Of a stretch of DNA of 64,000 bases, positions 33,440 through 42,112 are shown piece by piece. A program made the translations under genes and the position numbers. The DNA is from an uncultured Bacillaceae bacterium. GTDB taxonomy: Bacteria > Bacillota > Bacilli > Bacillales > Bacillaceae_L. The notes under the pieces are model-generated. The model was not told where the DNA came from and did not search any database. It saw nothing but the letters and a program-made list of their open reading frames with translations. Location: positions 248,001 through 312,000 of the forward strand of contig CANMHG010000003.1 in assembly GCA_947497585.1 (NCBI GenBank), written 5' to 3'. Each line of letters opens with the position of its first letter. Position 1 is the stretch's first letter.

Positions 33440-36400
33440 ATGAGCAAGCGAAATAATTTTACTAATGGAAAAACGTTATTAGATGTAAACCAGGCTGAAA
33501 TTTACAAAAACCTTTTTAATAATTATCCAGACTCTTTATTTGTAATCAACTTAAGTGAAGAGTTTATTGATGTGAATATAGGGCTTGAGACTCTTACTGG
33601 ATACTCAAAAAAAGAATTGCTAGGAACCCCCTTTGCTAATTACATTTTTGAAGAAGATCTAAATGACGTAAAGGGTTATTTCTACGAAGCTTTACTAGGG
33701 ACTACTCTTGAGAAAGAATTCAGGATTGTTCACAAATCAGGTGAGATTAGGTATGTAGGTATAACAGGTGTCGCTGCCAAAATAGAAGATGAAGTTATTG
33801 GAGTTTATGGTTTAGCCAAAGATATCACTGAAAAAAAGTTACTCCAATCAGTGGTAAAAAATAATGAGCTTCGATTTGAATCTTTAATACAAAATTCAAC
33901 TGACGTAATTGCAATACTAGAAAGTGATGGAACGATAAGGTATCAAAGCTCTTCTGTAAAACAAGTTTTAGGATATGAACCAAGCAATATGGAAGGAACT
34001 AGCGTATTCAAGTATATCCTAAATGAAGATATCGAAACTGCATCAAGTACTTTAAGCAAAGTTTTACAAAACCCAGGATCCACAAGTAAGGCTGAAGTAA
34101 GGGTCGTCAAATCTGACGGAACATTTATATATTGTGACGCTCATGCGACTAATCTGTTAGAAGATGAAAATGTAAACGGTATCGTTGTGAACTATCGTGA
34201 TATTACCGAAAGGAAGAAACATGAGCAGGATATCCAATATATTGCTTACCATGATTTTCTTACAGGACTTCCGAACCGTTATATGCTTGAAAAGCAATTA
34301 GAAGATCTAATTACATCCTCAATTAAAAGGTCTGAAAAAATTGCCGTTTTATTCATTGATCTGGATCGATTTAAAGTCATTAATGATAGTCTAGGTCATA
34401 CAGTAGGAGATTTACTATTAAAAGAAGTAGCTGTACGGTTGAAAACAGCTATTCGTAAGGATGATATTCTCTTTAGAACTGGTGGAGACGAGTTTATTAT
34501 AATTCTGTCTAATGTTGATCGAGAGATTGCAACGACTATCTCTGAAAGAATTATACAAGCTCTAGCAACAAATTTTACAATAAATCAATTTGATGTTTAT
34601 ACATCTCCAAGTATTGGGATTAGTGTATTTCCGGATGACGGAACAACCGTAGAGCAGTTGATTAAGCATGCCGATTTCGCGATGTATCAAGCAAAGAAGA
34701 ACTCAAGTAATACATTTGCGTTCTTTTCATCCAGTGTAAATGATAATAAAATCAACCCTTTGAAAATGGAAATCGATCTTCATAAGGCTTTGGAGCGTAA
34801 TGAATTTCTCTTACATTATCAGCCAAAGGTAAGCCTTAAGACAGGGAATATTATTGGATTAGAAGCGCTAATTCGATGGAATCATCCCGAATTTGGAATG
34901 GTTTCACCAGGCACTTTTATACCAATTGCTGAAGAATCAGGTTTAATCATTCCTATTGGTGAGTGGGCCTTACATGAGGCGTGCTACCAAAATAAAAAAT
35001 GGCACGAACAAGGTTTTAAGTCAGCTGTATCGGTAAATTTATCACCTAGACAATTCACTCAAACAAATTTAACCGATACAATTGCTAAAGTTCTTGAGAA
35101 AACAGGGTTAGAACCACATTTATTAGAAGTCGAAATAACTGAAAGTATGACAGCTGATATCGCTCGGACAACTGTTACTTTACAGGAGCTTAAAAAGCTA
35201 GGAATTAAAATAAGTATTGATGATTTTGGAATAGGATTTAGTTCGCTTAACTATTTAAAGCTATTTCCAGTCGATACTCTAAAAATTGATCAATCGTTTG
35301 TTTCGGAGTTGTCTAATAACCCGCATGATGAAACCATTGTTAAAACCATTATAGCGATGGCTCATAACCTTAACTTAAACGTCGTAGCTGAGGGAATTGA
35401 AACAAGAGAACAGCTTGTTTTTTTACAGCAACATCTGTGTAATGATGGTCAAGGTTATTTTTTTAGTAAACCATTGTCTCCTAAAGAGTTAGAAGAGAAT
35501 ATGAAAGATATTCAAAATAGTGTTAAAAACAATGGAATTTCCCAAGACCTAAAGGAACGGATTTGGGCAGAAGAATTGGTTTTATTAGCAAGAAAGGAAT
35601 TACAAGAAACACTACGTTTACAACAAGGAATGACAGTTAAATTTAAAAAAATAGATGGTCGATTTATTCATACACTTTGCGATGGTGCTTTACTATATAA
35701 GCTTGGTTTCATCCCCCATCAAATTATAGGAAAAGAGTTGAAAGATTTCTTGCCTTTGTCTGATGCTCAATCAAAGGAAATATATTATGAAAGAGCCTGG
35801 AATAGGGAGGATAATGTTTCATTTGAGGCAGAGCTAAATGGTATTTATTATCTTGCCATGCTTCGACCCATTTTCAGGGGCGGGGAGGTAGTCGAAGTCA
35901 TTGTTTCCTGTACAGATATAACAGAGCGAAAAAAAGTCGAAGAAGCTTTACGGACAAGCGAAAGAAACTATCGATTAATAGCTGAAAATATGACTGATTT
36001 AATAGGGTTAATGGATATTAAAGGTGAGATATTATATGCCTCACCATCACATGAAACCATTTTAGGATATGAATCAGCTAGATTTTTAGGAAAGAGTGCA
36101 CTTGAATTGATTCATCCAGAAGATATTCCAGCTTTGTATGAAAAATGTGAGCAAATGGTTGAAGCTTTTTCTCCCTTTCAATTGGAATTCAGATATCGGC
36201 ATAGAAATGGGAATTGGGTACTTATAGAGACATATGGGACGCCAATTAAAGAAGAAAATGGTGATATCAGGCAATTTGTTTTCGTTGGAAGAGATATTAC
36301 AGCAAAAAGACAAGAAGAAGAGTCAGTAAAAAGATCTGAAAAGCTCGCAGTTGTTGGGGAATTGGCTGCAGGTATTGCTCATGAAATTAGGAATCCAATT

Positions 36401-36988
36401 ACCTCTATTAAAGGATTTATTCAACTACTTGAACAGGGGAAAGTGATTAATAACTACTTTGATGTAATCCATAGGGAGTTTGATCAAATCGAAGAGATTC
36501 TGAAAGAGTTCCTTTTTCTAGCTAATCCAAAGGATGTAGACTTAAAAAGGGTAAGTGTAATGAGTGTTGTTAATGATGTAATTAAGCATATAAAAACTGA
36601 AGAAGAAGTAAGGAACAAAAAGATTAGTTTTGAACTTGTTGATATCAATTTCGAAGTATTATGTGATCCGCTTCAAATAAAACAGGTTCTCCTTAATTTA
36701 ATTAAAAATAGTATTGATGCAATACAAACTACTGGATTTGTTAAAATACAAGTTTATAAAAAAGCCAACGATATCATACTAGATGTAATCGATAATGGCA
36801 TTGGAATTAGTGAGGAACGTCTTCAAAAGCTAGGTGAACCCTTCTTCAGTAATAAAGAGAAGGGTACAGGATTAGGTCTAATGCTTGCTAATCAAATTAT
36901 AAAGGAACATAACGGGACAATTATAATAAAAAGTGAAAAAAATGTTGGTACATGTGTATCTGTTATGTTACCTTTCCGAGGAGTTTAA
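33440..36988 (+). CDS. PAS-PAS-GGDEF-EAL-PAS-PAS-histidine kinase fusion
   Basis: 1182 residues, no membrane segment. PAS domains lie at about 20-135 and 145-265. GGDEF (270-430) has intact GGDEF at 348-352 and an RKDD inhibitory site, so it is a likely diguanylate cyclase. EAL (440-690) has E475-A-L, NLSP, EVEITES, DDFGIG and KIDQSFV, so it is a likely phosphodiesterase. Two further PAS domains lie at about 715-830 and 840-965. The histidine kinase core has phospho-acceptor H981 (GIAHEIRNPITSIKGFIQLL), N-box NLIKNSIDAI, G1 DNGIGI and GTGLGL, similar to Bacillus sporulation kinases. All three active sites look intact. No receiver domain or partner regulator is adjacent, so phosphate may go to a distant regulator such as Spo0F (inference). 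The gene is translationally coupled to the next cyclase. RBS AGGGGGAAG. Confidence 0.93.
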   Translation: MSKRNNFTNGKTLLDVNQAEIYKNLFNNYPDSLFVINLSEEFIDVNIGLETLTGYSKKELLGTPFANYIFEEDLNDVKGYFYEALLGTTLEKEFRIVHKSGEIRYVGITGVAAKIEDEVIGVYGLAKDITEKKLLQSVVKNNELRFESLIQNSTDVIAILESDGTIRYQSSSVKQVLGYEPSNMEGTSVFKYILNEDIETASSTLSKVLQNPGSTSKAEVRVVKSDGTFIYCDAHATNLLEDENVNGIVVNYRDITERKKHEQDIQYIAYHDFLTGLPNRYMLEKQLEDLITSSIKRSEKIAVLFIDLDRFKVINDSLGHTVGDLLLKEVAVRLKTAIRKDDILFRTGGDEFIIILSNVDREIATTISERIIQALATNFTINQFDVYTSPSIGISVFPDDGTTVEQLIKHADFAMYQAKKNSSNTFAFFSSSVNDNKINPLKMEIDLHKALERNEFLLHYQPKVSLKTGNIIGLEALIRWNHPEFGMVSPGTFIPIAEESGLIIPIGEWALHEACYQNKKWHEQGFKSAVSVNLSPRQFTQTNLTDTIAKVLEKTGLEPHLLEVEITESMTADIARTTVTLQELKKLGIKISIDDFGIGFSSLNYLKLFPVDTLKIDQSFVSELSNNPHDETIVKTIIAMAHNLNLNVVAEGIETREQLVFLQQHLCNDGQGYFFSKPLSPKELEENMKDIQNSVKNNGISQDLKERIWAEELVLLARKELQETLRLQQGMTVKFKKIDGRFIHTLCDGALLYKLGFIPHQIIGKELKDFLPLSDAQSKEIYYERAWNREDNVSFEAELNGIYYLAMLRPIFRGGEVVEVIVSCTDITERKKVEEALRTSERNYRLIAENMTDLIGLMDIKGEILYASPSHETILGYESARFLGKSALELIHPEDIPALYEKCEQMVEAFSPFQLEFRYRHRNGNWVLIETYGTPIKEENGDIRQFVFVGRDITAKRQEEESVKRSEKLAVVGELAAGIAHEIRNPITSIKGFIQLLEQGKVINNYFDVIHREFDQIEEILKEFLFLANPKDVDLKRVSVMSVVNDVIKHIKTEEEVRNKKISFELVDINFEVLCDPLQIKQVLLNLIKNSIDAIQTTGFVKIQVYKKANDIILDVIDNGIGISEERLQKLGEPFFSNKEKGTGLGLMLANQIIKEHNGTIIIKSEKNVGTCVSVMLPFRGV

Positions 36989-36991
36989 GAG

Positions 36992-38695
36992 ATGACAACT
37001 CTAAATATGGAGATCTTAAATAATATTAATTTATTTCTTAAGTTCTTTAATGGTATTAAAGATATGATTTATCTTATGAAAGTGGAGAAGGAAGGTAACT
37101 ATCAATACATGTTTGCGAATGAACCAGCTATTAAACTCTTAGGGGTGGCTGATGGTATCATCGGTAAATCATTGGATGATGTATTGTCTCGGGAAGATTC
37201 AAAATTTATAAAAAGTAAATACTCCGAAGCAATTGAACGTAATGGGGCTATTATCTATGAGAATAAGGTTCCTGCTCATTCCGAATTAATGAATTCTGAG
37301 TTGTTTAGGAAGAATCAAAGCTCTATTTGTTATTATGAATCAACTATTACCCCTGTTTTTGATGATAGTGGAATTTGTACACACATTCTAGCTGTAGTAC
37401 GAGATGTAACAGAGAGAAGATTGAGAGAGAGAGAAATAAAACAGGTGAAACAACGTTTAGAGTTAGTATGGAATAGTGCAGCAGATGCTGTCTTTACAGT
37501 AGACAAGGATTCTCATTTTGTAGAGGTTAATAAGGCGTTCACAAATTTATTAGGATGGACGATTGATGAGTTATTGGAAGATAAAAGTATATCAATCATA
37601 CCAGCTAATTACCGTGATGATATAAATGTTGTTCTTGAAAACATAAAGAAGGGTGAGGTAATTCCCTATAATAAAGTTCAAAGATTGACAAAAAAAGGGA
37701 CAGTTATTGATGTCTTAGCATCGTATTCCCCAATCTATAATGCAGATGGTGAGTGGGTTGGGGCTGTAGGAATGTACAAAGATATTTCACAGCAGGTTGA
37801 GTATTATAACCAACTTCAACAAAGCGAAGAAAGATACCGTATAATTGCTGAACATTCTTCTGATTTAATAAAGGTGATTGATGTAAAGGGAAATGTTCAA
37901 TATGCTTCACCTTCTCATTTTACAGTATTAGGTATGGAACCAGACTATTATATAAATAAATCAATACTGACTTTTATTCATCAAAATGATATGTATGAAG
38001 CTCAGTCATTAATCGAAAAAATTATTCAATCTGGCCAATCAAATGCCGTAGAAATAAGAGCAATGAAAAAAAGTGGAGAATGGGTTTGGATTGATACTGC
38101 TGGTTCTCCTGTATTAAGTGAAAACGGAGAAGTAATAGGCATTATTATACAAGGACGAGATATAACTGAAAGAAAGCAGTACGAAGAAAAGTTAAAGAAG
38201 CTCGCATTATATGACCATCTAACAAGCATCCCAAATCGCATGTATTTCCAAACATTAGTGCGGAAAGCAATGAGTCATGCCCAACGTTCAAATAAATTGT
38301 TAAGTGTCATGTTTTTTGATTTAGATAAATTTAAGCAGGTAAATGATACGATGGGCCATGATGTAGGAGATCAATTGCTCGTTGAATTTGTTAAAAGGGT
38401 ACAAACTTGCTTAAGAGAAGAAGACGTTATTGCCCGATTCGGTGGGGACGAATTTGCTATATTACTACCAGATATTGATAGGGAGAAATGCGCAACTGAT
38501 ATAGCAAAGAATATTCTTGTAAAATTACAACATGAATGGGAAATCGAGAGCTATAAGTTTACAACTACATCTAGCATAGGGATTGCCTTTTTTTCATCGT
38601 ATGATCTTAGTTATGATGAGTTAATGAAAAATTCAGACATAGCGTTGTATCAGGCGAAGGAGCAGGGGAGAAATATCTTTAAGGTATACCCTTAA
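36992..38695 (+). CDS. PAS-PAS-PAS-GGDEF diguanylate cyclase
   Basis: 567 residues, cytosolic. Three PAS domains (about 15-145, 155-275 and 285-405) carry typical C-terminal signatures RDVTERR, YKDISQQ and RDITERK. The GGDEF domain (about 408-567) has intact GGDEF at 484-488 and an REED inhibitory site five residues before it. It condenses two GTP to c-di-GMP. It starts 3 bp after the preceding stop, with its ribosome site CCGAGGAG inside the upstream gene, so the two proteins are made together. Confidence 0.93.
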   Translation: MTTLNMEILNNINLFLKFFNGIKDMIYLMKVEKEGNYQYMFANEPAIKLLGVADGIIGKSLDDVLSREDSKFIKSKYSEAIERNGAIIYENKVPAHSELMNSELFRKNQSSICYYESTITPVFDDSGICTHILAVVRDVTERRLREREIKQVKQRLELVWNSAADAVFTVDKDSHFVEVNKAFTNLLGWTIDELLEDKSISIIPANYRDDINVVLENIKKGEVIPYNKVQRLTKKGTVIDVLASYSPIYNADGEWVGAVGMYKDISQQVEYYNQLQQSEERYRIIAEHSSDLIKVIDVKGNVQYASPSHFTVLGMEPDYYINKSILTFIHQNDMYEAQSLIEKIIQSGQSNAVEIRAMKKSGEWVWIDTAGSPVLSENGEVIGIIIQGRDITERKQYEEKLKKLALYDHLTSIPNRMYFQTLVRKAMSHAQRSNKLLSVMFFDLDKFKQVNDTMGHDVGDQLLVEFVKRVQTCLREEDVIARFGGDEFAILLPDIDREKCATDIAKNILVKLQHEWEIESYKFTTTSSIGIAFFSSYDLSYDELMKNSDIALYQAKEQGRNIFKVYP

Positions 38696-38754
38696 ATAGG
38701 AGAATTTACATTTAATACTTTTAATAGACAACTAACTAATAAGGATTGGTAATT

Positions 38755-40074
38755 ATGAGTAAAAAAGAGAATAGGACGAACAAGATGAATATTAAATTAT
38801 CCCTTCAAGTGAAGCTTACGATTTTAATAGTTGCTCTGATGTTTGTTATTATTTCGCTAAAAACAACAGCTATGGGAATTGCACAGAACTTTGTAAACAA
38901 TATTTTGTTATTAGATATTTTATCAGGGGTTATTAGTATCATCCTAGGTGCGCTAGGTGCATTTATCATAATTCGAATGATTATAAAAAAACCTCTTGAC
39001 CAATTATCAACCTTGGCAAATTCTTTTTTGGAGAATGACTATTCTCAGCGTATTCATATAAAAACAGGTGACGAGTTCGAGCAACTTGGAAATGTATTTA
39101 ACTTAACCGCTGAGCAGATGGAGCAAATACTAGAAGAAATTCAGAGTACTAATAAAGTACTTAATAGGCAGATTAGAGAGATTAATAGTTCAGTAAAGGA
39201 TATGAAGGAATATTCGGAGCAAACTGCAGCAAGTAGTGAACAAATCTCAACTGGTTCTATTAAGATTTCAGAAGATACAAATCAAATTGTTGATGAAGTA
39301 AATATAATGGTTGCATCCTTACAGCAGGTTGCTGCTAGTATTGAACAGGTTGATCATACATCCACGCAGATAGTTGGGATTGTAAAGACTGGGAATGAGC
39401 TTATTGGTAATTCCAAAAATAGTGCTGAAGTTACGAAGGAAAAGGTACAGGCAACTATTCAAAATGCAACCCAGCTATATCGTCAATCTGCTGCAATTAA
39501 TAATATTATCGATATAATTAATGAAATTTCCGAGCAAACAAATCTATTAGCTTTAAATGCTGCAATTGAAGCAGCAAGAGCAGGGGAAAGTGGAAAAGGC
39601 TTTGCGGTGGTTGCTGATGAAGTAAGAAAGCTTGCTAACCAATCAAAGGATTCAACTATAAAAATACAAGAGTTGATTAACGATATCCAATTAGGTATAA
39701 AGAATGTTGTAGAGGAAACAAAAGTAAGTGGCGATGAAGTAGAACTAATGGTTCAAGGGGTAAATGAAACACAAGCGGCTATTAAAGAGATTAATTCAGC
39801 ATCTCACTATATAAAAAAACAAATCGAAGAAATTACTGAAGCCATAAAAGATCAGGCACGAAGTAGTGAGCAAATCAATGATTCGATTACAAATACTTCT
39901 TCAATTATAAATGAAAGTAAACAAGGGATTAGTTTAGTTGTTTCATCCATAGAACAACAACAACAAAATATGTATCAATTATTATCTATGAATGAAAAAC
40001 TGGAGCATATGTCAAGTAACCTCGATGATTTATTGGATAAATTCTTCAAATCAAAATCAAAAGTAGTTTCTTAG
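38755..40074 (+). CDS. methyl-accepting chemotaxis protein with minimal input domain
   Basis: 439 residues. Two adjacent transmembrane helices (about 14-37 and 44-70) leave almost no extracellular loop. A HAMP-like segment (about 70-125) and a long signalling coiled coil follow, with tip [35 protein letters not shown]. It binds CheA/CheW clusters. Lacking an outside sensor, it probably reads an internal or membrane signal, perhaps through its operon partners (inference). ATG 38755 follows AAGGA. A TTG nine bases earlier is less likely. It is last in the operon, before a strong terminator. Confidence 0.9.
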   Translation: MSKKENRTNKMNIKLSLQVKLTILIVALMFVIISLKTTAMGIAQNFVNNILLLDILSGVISIILGALGAFIIIRMIIKKPLDQLSTLANSFLENDYSQRIHIKTGDEFEQLGNVFNLTAEQMEQILEEIQSTNKVLNRQIREINSSVKDMKEYSEQTAASSEQISTGSIKISEDTNQIVDEVNIMVASLQQVAASIEQVDHTSTQIVGIVKTGNELIGNSKNSAEVTKEKVQATIQNATQLYRQSAAINNIIDIINEISEQTNLLALNAAIEAARAGESGKGFAVVADEVRKLANQSKDSTIKIQELINDIQLGIKNVVEETKVSGDEVELMVQGVNETQAAIKEINSASHYIKKQIEEITEAIKDQARSSEQINDSITNTSSIINESKQGISLVVSSIEQQQQNMYQLLSMNEKLEHMSSNLDDLLDKFFKSKSKVVS

Positions 40075-40083
40075 GCGTAAAGA

Positions 40084-40114
40084 AAGACCTACTCTGTATT
40101 GTAGGTCTTTTTTT
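40084..40114 (+). terminator. terminator of the GGDEF-EAL-kinase operon
   Basis: AAGACCTAC-tctgtatt-GTAGGTCTT followed by TTTTT. Confidence 0.92.
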
Positions 40115-40118
40115 GCTG

Positions 40119-40436
40119 TTAAAGCTCATCTTCACTGCTATTTATTGAAGTCTCACTTTTACTTGCATCAATCATAAGCACAATAGCTGTTACGATATGC
40201 ATAATCATCCCTAAAAATGGAATCCATGCAAGACAAGATGTAACAATTCCTAAGATATTTCCATGTCGCTTTTCATTTTCCCTCACAGAGAAAACAAGGG
40301 CAACAATATGAAGAATAAGCATGAGTACTAATGGCGTCCAGAGAAAACTGATAACGATTGAACCACCAATGATGGGGATTCCTAAAAATGTTTCTAGACC
40401 GCCTGTTACCCATTTTAAAATTCTAGAGGTTTTCAA
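40119..40436 (-). CDS. small integral membrane protein, function unknown
   Basis: 105 residues. Three hydrophobic helices (about 8-30, 32-48 and 60-90) with a basic loop VRENEKRHGN between, and an acidic Ser-rich tail. No recognised family motif. It resembles small DUF4190/DUF4064-type membrane proteins in layout, but this is weak. The start has only a modest ribosome site. It is convergent with the preceding operon. Confidence 0.65.
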   Translation of the reverse strand: MKTSRILKWVTGGLETFLGIPIIGGSIVISFLWTPLVLMLILHIVALVFSVRENEKRHGNILGIVTSCLAWIPFLGMIMHIVTAIVLMIDASKSETSINSSEDEL

Positions 40437-40514
40437 CGTAACTCCACTCCGTTCTCTTTTTACACTTAGTCTATTCGAAGGGTGGACAAATAATAGTAAA
40501 AAGTTAAAAATAGC

Positions 40515-41900
40515 TTAAAAAAATAGATGTGCAAAAAGCACGATAATTGGCAATGTAATAAATGTCCTTTGTAGAAAGATAATGACTAAATCAGTGAAAG
40601 TTACAGGTAATTTTGACCCTAGTAACAGTCCTCCTACCTCTGACATATAAATCAACTGTGTCACTGAAACTGCTCCAATCACAAATCTAGTTAGTTCACT
40701 TTCAATACTACTTCCGATGATTGCGGGTAGAAACATATCTGCAAATCCGATAACCATTGTTTGTGCGGCTTCACTTGCCTCAGGTACTTGTAGTAAATTT
40801 AAAATCGGTACAAAGGGAGCACCCAAGTATGTGAAAACAGGTGTGAATTCAGCAATGACTAAAGCAACTGTACCAATGGCCATAACTATTGGTATGACGC
40901 CAAGCCACATATCGAGAACATTTCCGATACCACCTTTAACGACAGCACCATAATTATTATTTCTTTCAGCATGTGATACTGCTTTAAGGAGGCCCCATCT
41001 AAATGGAGTCAAGCCTTCAGGGATAGTTTCATCAAGTCTTTTTTCTGCCTCTTCATAGTATGTGTCAGGTTTTCGTGACAAGGGAGGAATTCTTGGGCAG
41101 ATGATTGCCGCTACCAGTCCTGCAACCACAATAGATAAATAAAAAGGACCGAACATATGCTCAAGTTCCATATAGGCAATGATTACAATTGTAAAGGTAA
41201 TGGAAACGACAGAGAAAGTTGTTCCAATCACAGCTGCCTCTCGTTTTGTATAATATCCTTCCTCATACTGCTTTGTCGTTAGAAGGACACCAATTGTTCC
41301 ATCTCCTAACCAGGATGCTAAGCAGTCAATGGATGACCTACCAGGCAAAGTGAAAAGAGGACGCATAATTTTTTTAAGCATTGCACCACATAAATCCAGT
41401 AAGCCAAAGTCAAGTAATAACGGTAAAAGCAAACCTGCAAATAAAAATACGGAGAACAAAACAGGAATTAGTTCGTAAAGTAATAATCCTCCAGTTACAT
41501 CTGACCAGATCCATTCAGGCCCAACTTGAAATAAGGCCATTATCGAAAAAACCATTCCAATAAGTCTTGCGATTAACCAAAAGGTTGAGACCTTAAAGAG
41601 TTTACTAAAGAAAATCGAATTCGTTATAAGTTTGGGTTTTACTAAAGTTGTGAAGAGAGAAAGAAAACCTGCAAGAACAACAAAAGCTGTCGCGATATAA
41701 GGCAATGCATCTGAAAGGATAGTTTGAACCTGCTTGGCTAAAATTGCAACAGGAATTGTTACGCCTTCCTCATAGGGAAAGGGTATAACAAACAGGATAA
41801 TACCAATAATAGATGGGATAAAAAATTGTAAGAAACCACTTGTACTGATCGAACGACTTAATTCGACTTGGCCTTTATTTTTCGATTCCTCGTTTTCCAT
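40515..41900 (-). CDS. YjiH family membrane protein with nucleoside-recognition (Gate) domains
   Basis: 461 residues with about ten transmembrane helices. Gate-type segments are recognisable in the middle (GRSSIDCLASWLGDGTIGVLLTTKQYEEGYYTKREAAVIGTTFS) and near the C-terminus (ADMFLPAIIGSSIESELTRFVIGAVSVTQLIYMSEVGG). Related proteins include SpmA/SpmB and NupC-like carriers. The substrate of YjiH proteins is not established. ATG 41900 is five bases after GAGGTGA. The longer frame begins within that site. Confidence 0.85.
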   Translation of the reverse strand: MENEESKNKGQVELSRSISTSGFLQFFIPSIIGIILFVIPFPYEEGVTIPVAILAKQVQTILSDALPYIATAFVVLAGFLSLFTTLVKPKLITNSIFFSKLFKVSTFWLIARLIGMVFSIMALFQVGPEWIWSDVTGGLLLYELIPVLFSVFLFAGLLLPLLLDFGLLDLCGAMLKKIMRPLFTLPGRSSIDCLASWLGDGTIGVLLTTKQYEEGYYTKREAAVIGTTFSVVSITFTIVIIAYMELEHMFGPFYLSIVVAGLVAAIICPRIPPLSRKPDTYYEEAEKRLDETIPEGLTPFRWGLLKAVSHAERNNNYGAVVKGGIGNVLDMWLGVIPIVMAIGTVALVIAEFTPVFTYLGAPFVPILNLLQVPEASEAAQTMVIGFADMFLPAIIGSSIESELTRFVIGAVSVTQLIYMSEVGGLLLGSKLPVTFTDLVIIFLQRTFITLPIIVLFAHLFF

Positions 41901-42112
41901 GTATTTCACCTCAATAACTTTAAGTTTTGTAAAAAACTAGTCATTATTCATAAATTTTTATCGACTGCATTTGATAATCTTCGATCTATTAGGACAATAT
42001 ACCTGTTTTTATGACTTATATCCCACATTTGTATTGCCAGTGAAATTAGTTCCATATAAGATAGAATTATGTAATAACTTCTAGATTTAGCTTAAATTAA
42101 GGTGGGGGAAAA

